Positions 1-4,848 of a DNA stretch of 5,251 nucleotides are shown in pieces. The DNA is taken from the NCBI GenBank assembly GCA_900556345.1, contig USOM01000080.1:1-5251 (forward strand), in the 5' to 3' direction. The notes beneath the pieces are model-generated. The model did not search any database, was not told the DNA's origin, and was given only the letters and a program-made list of their open reading frames with translations. The translations under genes and the position numbers were made by a program. Position 1 is the stretch's first letter, and every line of letters begins with the position of its first letter. The stretch is from an uncultured Clostridium sp. (lineage in GTDB: Bacteria > Bacillota > Clostridia > TANB77 > CAG-508).

Positions 1-464
1 TTCAAGAATTTTTTAAGGATGGCATACCAACAGATATTGAAATAGAAACTTTAATAGAAAAATGCTTATTAATAGAAAAATATAAAGTTGAAATAAAAAA
101 TTACGAAATGTCTGCATCAAATAATAGTGAAATAGAAAAATTAAAAAGTATATTCCAAGGCAAGGAATTAACAGAAAAGAAGATAAATAATGTAATTTCA
201 GAGTATAATGGCCTAGGCGATGTAGAAAACAAAATAAAATTAAATGAAGAAAAAACTATATCTCTAAAAAAAGAACGAGACGAACTTTGCAAGCAAAAAA
301 ACAGCAGTAAAAATATTGGAGTAGCATTAGGAATAATTGCTATAATATGTATAATTGCAGGAATTGGAACATTTATAACACAAATGGTACAAGTGTCAAT
401 TGTGGCTTTCGTAGTACGGAATTATATTACTAGGTTTAATATTTGTAAAAATAAATTCTTTTAA
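1..464 (+). CDS. Coiled-coil SMC/SbcC-like ATPase, middle fragment with membrane segment (5' partial, frameshifted)
   Basis: The frame is open from base 3 with no start in the window, so this is the interior of a gene that begins upstream; the ATG at 108 is only an internal Met. It encodes a charged, Lys/Glu-rich coiled coil. A hydrophobic run follows (about 318-380, GVALGIIAIICIIAGIGTFI), consistent with a transmembrane helix, then a second one starts (VQVSIVAFV). At about 412-415 the sense frame moves to the next frame, where YGIILLGLIFVK completes the second helix and leads directly into the downstream ATPase fragment. One extra base (or two missing) explains it. The tail after about codon 413 (RNYITRFNICKNKFF) is therefore out-of-frame translation. 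The layout of ATPase halves, coiled coil and membrane hairpin resembles YhaN-like membrane-anchored SMC/Rad50-type proteins. That family assignment is inference, and the N-terminal Walker A is outside the window. Confidence 0.6.
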   Translation, partial: QEFFKDGIPTDIEIETLIEKCLLIEKYKVEIKNYEMSASNNSEIEKLKSIFQGKELTEKKINNVISEYNGLGDVENKIKLNEEKTISLKKERDELCKQKNSSKNIGVALGIIAIICIIAGIGTFITQMVQVSIVAFVVRNYITRFNICKNKFF

Positions 465-519
465 GAAAAAGGAAAAAGACATTTTAGAAAAAGACGAAGA
501 ATTAAATGAAATAAAAGAA

Positions 520-1539
520 TTGATTGAAAATTTACAATCAAAAGAGATATCAACACGAAGAGAAGTATCTGAATTTGTGGAAGATTTTTCGGCAGATAAT
601 TCCGAGGAAGATATGTTAATAAAACTTACAGAGATAAAGTCGAATTTTGTAAAATATAATGATTTAATGAACTCAATTGATTCAATATTTGAGAAGCAAA
701 AAGAGATTTTGAATAATCTAAATGAGTTAGAAGAAAGTATAAAAAATTATTTACTTAGATATTTTAAAGAGTTGAATAATTCTTATGTTACATTTGCTCA
801 AGAAATAAAGATGAAAAAAGCAGATTTATTAAGGCAAAAACAAGATTTTGAGGTTAAACTTAAAGCAAAAGAAGAATATGAAAAGACAAATAACATAAAA
901 GAACTACAAGAGGAAAAAGAAAAATCCTCGGAAAATGCTGATAGAAAAGAACTTGAGGCTAAGTTAATAGAACTTACAAATCAAATTAACAAAATTAATG
1001 ACGAAAAAAATTACAATAAAAATCAGATAGAGCTTTTGGAAAGCAACTTAGATACAGTATTTGATATAGAAAATAATATAGAAGAAATTTCAAGCAAGAT
1101 TGATGAAATGAAAGAAAATTGTGATATTTTAGAGAAAACTAAAAAGCTTTTGGAAACTGCAAAAGAGCAATTTTCATCACATTATTTGGAGAAAATGAAA
1201 AATAGTTTTGTGAATAATTTGAAGCTAATTGGCGGAAAAGAAATGGAGGTTTCTGTTGATGTTAATCTTAATGTGAAGATAAATGAGTGTGGCTCTAATA
1301 AGGAGATTGATTATTTTAGTACAGGATATAGGGATTTGATTTATATTTGTATGAGACTTAGTTTGATTGATAGTTTGTTTGAAAATGAGAAGCCTTTTAT
1401 TATTTTAGATGATCCTTTTGTTAATTTGGATGAGGGGAAAATTGCGAATGCTATTGGTTTGCTTAATAGTTTGGCTAAGAAGTATCAAATTGTATATTTT
1501 GTTTGTCATGAAAGTAGAGGCCTACTCTATAAAATATAA
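520..1539 (+). CDS. SMC/SbcC-like ATPase, C-terminal fragment (Walker B, signature motif, H-loop)
   Basis: This is the C-terminal half of the same gene as the preceding fragment; its frame is open from 415. The TTG at 520 is just the first possible start after the frame break, and no convincing ribosome binding site supports it. Residues 1-235 are heptad-rich coiled coil. Then come an ABC-type signature region (FSTGYRDLI, 266-274), a Walker B with D-loop (PFIILDDPF then NLDE, 292-305, with D297/D298), and a switch histidine (VCHES, H330). These are the parts that complete an ATP site in SMC, RecF and SbcC-type ATPases, which dimerise on ATP and act on DNA or membranes. Its substrate cannot be told from this window. 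The C-terminus stops nine residues after the H-loop, short but common in this type. With the frame break it is either a pseudogene or a sequencing artefact. Confidence 0.7.
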   Translation: MIENLQSKEISTRREVSEFVEDFSADNSEEDMLIKLTEIKSNFVKYNDLMNSIDSIFEKQKEILNNLNELEESIKNYLLRYFKELNNSYVTFAQEIKMKKADLLRQKQDFEVKLKAKEEYEKTNNIKELQEEKEKSSENADRKELEAKLIELTNQINKINDEKNYNKNQIELLESNLDTVFDIENNIEEISSKIDEMKENCDILEKTKKLLETAKEQFSSHYLEKMKNSFVNNLKLIGGKEMEVSVDVNLNVKINECGSNKEIDYFSTGYRDLIYICMRLSLIDSLFENEKPFIILDDPFVNLDEGKIANAIGLLNSLAKKYQIVYFVCHESRGLLYKI

Positions 1540-1641
1540 AAAATCAAATTTGAAAAATGTAGTTTGAGTGAGTATAATTGATAAAAAAAGAGGTATTATA
1601 ATTTTAACGTTATTTTTGAAAAAATTTCAAGGTTTTAGGAG

Positions 1642-1679
1642 TTGAATTTTTTTCGAATTGATGTTATTATAAGTATAAT
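1642..1679 (+). promoter_or_regulatory. Candidate sigma-A promoter for the 6S-like RNA
   Basis: Two overlapping readings exist. TTGAAT (1642-1647), a 17-bp spacer and TATTAT (1665-1670) make one promoter. A perfect TATAAT at 1674-1679, with a weak upstream element, would start transcription near 1686-1690, where the RNA's terminal stem begins. The remaining DNA from 1540 to 1690 is AT-rich and shows no gene. No convincing terminator for the ATPase gene is visible there. Confidence 0.45.
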
Positions 1680-1689
1680 TTAATAGAAA

Positions 1690-1902
1690 AGAAAAAGCTA
1701 CCCTGCGTAGTGCGTGTAGACAGAATTTTTAGAACCTACAAGTTTTAAGAGGGGCTTATCTCTTGATATGGCGTGCATGCTTGCTTCCTTTTTGGTCGTA
1801 AGAAGCCCATGAGTATTAAGGTTGGCACCCACCTGTTTTTTGAGGAGGCAGGTTATTAAAAATTCACCAACATCTTGCGGCTAAGGCGGGGGTGCTTTTT
1901 TT
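1690..1902 (+). ncRNA. ssrS: Probable 6S RNA
   Basis: This 210-base block is much richer in GC than its flanks and has no credible ORF. Its ends pair into a long terminal stem. A1692-A1696 pairs with the T-run at 1896-1900, GC 1697-1698 with GC 1894-1895, and CCCTGC 1701-1706 with GCGGGG 1886-1891. The T-run gives an intrinsic stop. Inside, GGGCTT (1752-1757) pairs with AAGCCC (1803-1808), and ACCTG (1831-1835) pairs with CAGGT (1849-1853). A GAACCTACA element at 1732-1740 and ATTCACC...TTGCGGC near the 3' side remind me of known 6S RNAs. 6S RNA folds as a long rod with a central bubble that imitates an open promoter and holds the housekeeping RNA polymerase in stationary phase. I recognise it by layout and motifs, not by a covariance search; another structured RNA is possible. 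It is probably chromosomal and unrelated in function to the DGR downstream. Confidence 0.65.
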
Positions 1903-1953
1903 GTTTGAAAAAATTGGCAGTAAAAATAAAAAAAATTAAAAAACAAAAAACTC

Positions 1954-1982
1954 TTGCCAAAAATTAAAAGATGGTATAGAAT
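1954..1982 (+). promoter_or_regulatory. Promoter for the leader ORF and DGR target
   Basis: TTGCCA (1954-1959), a 17-bp spacer and TAGAAT (1977-1982) each match the sigma-A consensus at five of six bases. Transcription would start near 1989, about 30 bases before the small ORF. It is the best promoter between the 6S-like RNA and the DGR target gene, so it probably drives the leader and, if the terminator is passed, the target gene. Confidence 0.5.
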
Positions 1983-2020
1983 AGGAATATAAAAAATAAA
2001 ATAAAAAAAGAGGTATAAAA

Positions 2021-2104
<84 letters not shown>

Positions 2105-2122
2105 CAGAAAAAAATAAATTAA

Positions 2123-2187
2123 AAAAAGCAACACAAAATAACCTAAAAAATGTGAATTTTGATAGGTTACTTTGTGTTGCTTTTTAG
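2123..2187 (+). terminator. Intrinsic terminator between leader ORF and DGR target
   Basis: The arm at 2123-2145 pairs with 2163-2185 across 23 positions with one A-C mismatch; the loop is 17 bases. The GC-containing core is GCAACAC/GTGTTGC. The 3' arm ends in a T-run (2181-2185), and another run of T follows at 2190-2195. The A-rich 5' side would also let it work on the reverse strand. It sits between the leader stop and the ribosome binding site of the target gene (GGGAGG, 2219-2224). With no good promoter visible after it, target expression probably depends on read-through. Confidence 0.8.
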
Positions 2188-2230
2188 CGTTTTTTAATAG
2201 CATAAAATACCTAAGAAAGGGAGGAAAAAA

Positions 2231-2383
2231 ATGAATTTAAAAGAAAAATTCAAAATGAACAAAGGTATAACCTTAATTGCACTAGTAGTTACAATAATAG
2301 TTTTACTTATATTAGCACGGTGTAAGTATAGGTATGTTAACAGGGCAAAATGGTATACTAAAAAGGGCTCAAGAGGCAAATGA
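2231..2383 (+). CDS. DGR target N-terminus: prepilin-like signal segment, frameshifted
   Basis: ATG at 2231 follows a strong GGGAGG (2219-2224) at six bases. Its first 29 codons give MNLKEKFKMNKG then ITLIALVVTIIVLLILA, a short basic leader, a Gly cleavage site and a long hydrophobic helix. This is the type IV prepilin-like N-terminus common on Firmicutes surface proteins. In this frame the protein ends at TGA 2381-2383 after 50 codons, and codons beyond A29 are nonsense. If one base at about 2318 (the C in GCACGG) is removed, the frame continues GVSIG and then joins the ATG at 2334 of the following ORF, giving the familiar ILAGVSIGMLTGQNG. So this is the true start of the DGR target gene, split by a one-base insertion or a sequencing error. 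The restored gene would encode 470 residues to the final stop. Confidence 0.75.
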   Translation: MNLKEKFKMNKGITLIALVVTIIVLLILARCKYRYVNRAKWYTKKGSRGK

Positions 2384-3476
2384 ATCAACAAGAGGGGGAG
2401 ATGTCCAAGAGACAGTAAGTTTAGAAGCACTAAATAATGAACAAGCAAAATATTTGGGAGGAACTCAAAAAACAAGATCTGAAGTAATAGAAGAACTTCA
2501 TACAAAAGGAAAATTAACAAACGAAGAAGTTGCAGTATTGGAAAATAGTGACTCAATAACAATAGGAGGAATAACAATAGATTTTAGCATATTAGGAAAA
2601 AAAGGAAAAACATTAGTACAAGCATTTATAGATAATGAGATAAAAGTAGGTGATTATATAACAAACTACAATACAACATTAAATAATGCTAATGCAGAAG
2701 CAAAATTAACAACAGAGGAAACAGGATTTGATGGAGGAACTCAGACATATAAAGTAAATGCAAATACAACTTGGAGGGTTTTAGGACTAAATGAAAACAA
2801 AACACAACTTATAATAACTACAGGAAGTCCTATAAAGAAGGAAATGGACTCAGCTGCAACAGAGGATTGGAAAAAAAATCCGTATTTATATTTAGATAAA
2901 GCAGAAGGATGGTACAACACAAATGATGAGTTAGTATCTAATAATATTTTAGATAAGGTATGTGGTATTTATGCTGGAAAATATGCTAGTACAACAAAAA
3001 GTATGAGAATAGAAGATATAAATCTGGCATTAGGTTTAACATTAGATAAATCTAATAACAAGTTATATAAAACAGCAGCAGATGCTTCAAAAACAGAAAT
3101 AGCAGAATACCAAGGTCTTTTTGGAACAAATTATACATATAAAATAGGTGATTATGCACCAGAAAATTACTTAAAAGCAAAATATCCAACAAAATATACA
3201 AATTTAACCAACAAAAAAGCAGGAAATTCAGTTGCAGGAACAGCTTTTATGTATCAATATACAAGCGCTAATATTGTAGATAAAAGTAGTAAATTGTATG
3301 AAGTATTGTTTGACGGAACAGAAGAAGCCTCAAATGGAAAATCCTACTGGCTTGCGTCGTCTGGTGTCGATGTTGATGGCTCAGGCGGTTGCGGCTTCGG
3401 TCCAGGAGCTGTCCTTGCAGGCTATGCTGGCACTGGGATTGAGTTGTTCTACTCGTGTGGCTATTCCTGTGCGTAA
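2334..3476 (+). CDS. DGR target protein body with variable C-terminal domain (truncated)
   Basis: This 380-codon ORF is the main part of the retroelement's target. It begins inside the hydrophobic helix (MLTGQNGILKRAQEAN), and the ATG at 2334 has no ribosome binding site, so the real start is at 2231 before a frame break. The middle carries TWRVLGLNENKTQLIITTGSPI (about 141-162), typical of DUF6273/C-type-lectin-like DGR targets. The C-terminus (YWLASSGV onward, from residue 338) is the VR-encoded ligand-binding region of a C-type-lectin-like fold. The variable residues are 346, 348, 351, 352, 354, 361, 362, 364, 369, 373, 375, 377 and 379; codons 368 and 370 changed silently. Two of the new residues are Cys (375, 379). 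The TAA at 3474-3476 falls at an adenine-mutagenised codon and removes the conserved WLAVRPVVYL strand. The likely role is a membrane- or pilus-anchored binding protein exposed outside the cell, with an unknown ligand. The present allele is probably misfolded or not made. Confidence 0.8.
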   Translation: MLTGQNGILKRAQEANESTRGGDVQETVSLEALNNEQAKYLGGTQKTRSEVIEELHTKGKLTNEEVAVLENSDSITIGGITIDFSILGKKGKTLVQAFIDNEIKVGDYITNYNTTLNNANAEAKLTTEETGFDGGTQTYKVNANTTWRVLGLNENKTQLIITTGSPIKKEMDSAATEDWKKNPYLYLDKAEGWYNTNDELVSNNILDKVCGIYAGKYASTTKSMRIEDINLALGLTLDKSNNKLYKTAADASKTEIAEYQGLFGTNYTYKIGDYAPENYLKAKYPTKYTNLTNKKAGNSVAGTAFMYQYTSANIVDKSSKLYEVLFDGTEEASNGKSYWLASSGVDVDGSGGCGFGPGAVLAGYAGTGIELFYSCGYSCA

Positions 3477-3498
3477 TGGCTTGCTGTGCGCCCCGTAG
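3348..3498 (+). repeat. DGR variable repeat (VR)
   Basis: The block aligns without gaps to 4497-4647 over 151 bases with 22 mismatches. Twenty-one are at positions where the template has A: 11 A to G, 8 A to T and 2 A to C. The only other difference is T to G at 3359. The last 22 bases (3477-3498, TGGCTTGCT then GTGCGCCCCGTAG) are identical to the template and GC-rich, fitting the initiation of mutagenic homing (IMH) element. Similarity stops abruptly on both sides. The repeat lies in the target's reading frame. Confidence 0.97.
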
Positions 3499-3644
3499 TT
3501 TATCTACAATCTGGAGTCACGGTTAATGATTTGTCCGTTTCTTCAACTGGTAGAGAAGAAAAATGGACTACAACACTTCCAGATTCATTTGATAGCAACC
3601 ATTTAGAATACGGACAAATTACGGAGTCTAATACACCATCGTAA
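3477..3644 (+). pseudogene. In-frame C-terminal remainder of the DGR target after the VR stop
   Basis: After the TAA at 3474-3476 the same frame stays open for 55 codons to TAA at 3642-3644. It reads WLAVRPVVYLQSG, then a tail ending EYGQITESNTPS. WLAVRPVV is the conserved closing strand of these lectin-like target domains, so this is coding sequence lost from the product by one nonsense codon. It has no start of its own. Confidence 0.75.
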
Positions 3645-3676
3645 AATTTATAGCTGAAAAAAATAGATTGGGGAGA

Positions 3677-3708
3677 TTTTCCAGAAGGTCCTTAGGACTT
3701 CTGGAAAA
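3677..3708 (+). promoter_or_regulatory. Hairpin/cruciform downstream of VR
   Basis: TTTTCCAGAAGGTCC (3677-3691) pairs with GGACTTCTGGAAAA (3695-3708) around a TTA loop, with one bulged G. It follows the target stop and precedes the MutS-like gene. A run of A, not T, follows it, so it is not a standard terminator for the + strand. DGRs often need a hairpin or cruciform 3' of VR for efficient homing; in the Bordetella phage it lies only a few bases beyond VR, whereas this one is 178 bases away. It could instead control translation of the next gene, since GGGGAG (3670-3675) lies on its 5' side and ATG 3722 on its 3' side. Confidence 0.6.
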
Positions 3709-3721
3709 AAATTAATATATT

Positions 3722-4168
3722 ATGGGAATTATAAATATAGTAAAAAATGTAAAAGACATATATAAAGAATATATTGTTTTGGTAAGAGTAGGAAATTTTT
3801 ACAATTGCTATGGAAGAGATTCATATATTATTTCGTATTTATTAGGATATAAAATAAATATTCTTAGTAATAATGTATATAGCTCGGCTTTTCCTAAAAG
3901 TGCATATTGTAAAGTAGTGTCGATATTAGAGCAGAACAATATAAATTATATTGTATTAGATAAAAGAAATAATTACGATGTAGAAGAAAAAGATGATAAT
4001 AAAAATCTAAATAATTACAATAAATTTTATGAAAAGGCCAAAAAAGAAATAGCTCAAAAAATGAGAGTTGAGAAAATATATCAATACTTATTATTATGCA
4101 AAGATGAAAAGATAATATATGAGGTAGAAAAAAAGATAAATGAAAGAAGAAAAATTCAAGGTAATTAA
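3722..4168 (+). CDS. MutS-domain-I-like DGR accessory protein (MSL type)
   Basis: This 148-residue protein resembles the N-terminal mismatch-recognition domain of MutS without the clamp or ATPase domains. Residues 17-30 (EYIVLVRVGNFYNC) match the MutS FxxGDFYE region, and AFPKSAYCKVV (56-66) matches the following GxP helix start. YIVLDKRN (76-83) fits the last strand. The Phe of the MutS Phe-X-Glu wedge is kept (F26), but the Glu position is Asn (N28), so true mismatch binding is doubtful. The C-terminal 50 residues are basic and helical. MutS-like (MSL) proteins are a known accessory class in DGRs, and the position between VR and Avd supports that role; a function in nucleic-acid binding during mutagenic homing is inference. 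The ATG at 3722 lacks a close ribosome binding site; GGGGAG lies before the hairpin. It overlaps the next gene by 29 bases. Confidence 0.7.
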   Translation: MGIINIVKNVKDIYKEYIVLVRVGNFYNCYGRDSYIISYLLGYKINILSNNVYSSAFPKSAYCKVVSILEQNNINYIVLDKRNNYDVEEKDDNKNLNNYNKFYEKAKKEIAQKMRVEKIYQYLLLCKDEKIIYEVEKKINERRKIQGN

Positions 4169-4490
4169 CTTTATTAGGGAATTAATTATTTATATAGATA
4201 AGTATTTAAATAATTTTCCAAAGAAGGATATAGAAATAAAAAACAGAATAAAAAATCTATCGTATGATTTATTGGAACTAGCTTATAAGGCCAATATCTC
4301 CGAGGAAAACAAAATAAAATATATTAATGAAATGATTGCTAAAATTAAGGTGTTAGATTTTTTCATGAATTTATGTTATGACAAAGAAATAATAAATATG
4401 AAAAGATACACAAAATTTGGAGAAAAATTAGATGACATATTAAAATATTCAATTGGTTGGCAAAAATCAATAAAAAAAGATGGGGCATAG
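4140..4490 (+). CDS. avd: Accessory variability determinant (Avd-like four-helix protein)
   Basis: This 116-residue, basic, all-helical protein sits immediately before the template repeat, the usual place of avd. Four helices can be placed at about 5-24, 28-51, 54-82 and 88-110. The closing pattern, MKRYTKFGEKLDDILKYSIG then WQKS (87-110), matches the Avd and 23S-intervening-sequence protein family ending in a Gly-Trp. Avd forms a pentameric barrel that binds the reverse transcriptase and template RNA and is required for cDNA synthesis and homing. The start at 4140 lies inside the 3' end of the MutS-like gene, so translation is probably coupled; a GAGGT at 4121-4125 is 14 bases upstream, rather far. 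Its stop (4488-4490) is six bases before the TR. Confidence 0.8.
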   Translation: MKEEKFKVINFIRELIIYIDKYLNNFPKKDIEIKNRIKNLSYDLLELAYKANISEENKIKYINEMIAKIKVLDFFMNLCYDKEIINMKRYTKFGEKLDDILKYSIGWQKSIKKDGA

Positions 4491-4496
4491 TTGTTG

Positions 4497-4647
4497 TGGC
4501 TTGCGTCTTCTGGTGTCAATGTTAATGGCTCAGACAATTGCAACTTCGGTCCAGGAGCTGTCAATGAAGGCAATGCTGGCACTGGAAATGAATTGTTCAA
4601 CTCGAATGGCAATTCCAATGCGAAATGGCTTGCTGTGCGCCCCGTAG
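4497..4647 (+). repeat. DGR template repeat (TR)
   Basis: This is the donor copy for 3348-3498. It contains 36 adenines, of which 21 are changed in VR, and no other base class is changed except one T. Its codons, read in the VR frame, are nearly all AAT or AAC at the diversified sites, the codons that give wide residue choice without stops. The exception is AAA at 4623-4625. It lies between avd and the reverse transcriptase gene on the same strand, as in classical DGRs. An ORF passes through it, but TR acts as RNA template and is not expected to be translated. Confidence 0.97.
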
Positions 4648-4663
4648 CTTCTATAAACTGTGG

Positions 4664-4686
4664 TTATATAGTTATAGACTATATAA
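4664..4686 (+). other. Hairpin in the TR-RT spacer RNA
   Basis: TTATATAGT (4664-4672) and ACTATATAA (4678-4686) form a perfect 9-bp stem with a five-base loop, 16 bases after TR. A second small hairpin, TCGC/GCGA, lies at 4717-4729. In the studied Bordetella DGR, RNA downstream of TR is needed for priming and Avd-RT binding, so this spacer (4648-4848) probably serves that job here. Otherwise the spacer has no gene. Confidence 0.5.
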
Positions 4687-4799
4687 GAGATAATGTAGAA
4701 ACAAACTATTGTCCCTTCGCTATATGCGATAAAATAAAAATAGATAAATATATTTGTTAGTAAAAAATTTGAAAGGGAATATGTTTTAGTACTGTTTTT

Positions 4800-4824
4800 A
4801 AGTAGCGATTTGGCTACTTTTTTT
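4800..4824 (+). terminator. Intrinsic terminator between TR and RT gene
   Basis: AAGTAGC (4800-4806) pairs with GCTACTT (4813-4819) around a six-base loop, and the T-run extends from 4818 to 4824. It would end the TR-containing transcript about 175 bases after TR, producing a discrete template RNA and lowering expression of the reverse transcriptase that follows. Confidence 0.7.
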
Positions 4825-4848
4825 AATACATAGAAAGGAAAAAATATA

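Noticed and set aside
2194..2577. Leu-rich reverse-strand ORF over the target gene
   Set aside because: Antisense shadow of an AT-rich coding region without start signals.
3298..3498. 66-codon ORF overlapping VR in another frame
   Set aside because: It is a shadow of the target gene; the VR substitutions make sense only in the target's frame.
3495..3507. GTAG/CTAC mini-hairpin right at the end of VR
   Set aside because: It sits where a homing hairpin is expected, but a four-base AT-rich stem with a five-base loop is too weak to claim.
3529..3619. Inverted repeat ATTTGTCCG (3529-3537) and CGGACAAAT (3611-3619)
   Set aside because: Nine bases separated by 73 within coding sequence; could arise by chance, and it is weaker than the hairpin at 3677-3708.
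4491..4760. ORF of 89 codons through the template repeat
   Set aside because: It begins at TTG without a ribosome binding site and simply mirrors the VR reading frame; TR works as an RNA template. The tail past TR has no recognisable protein character.
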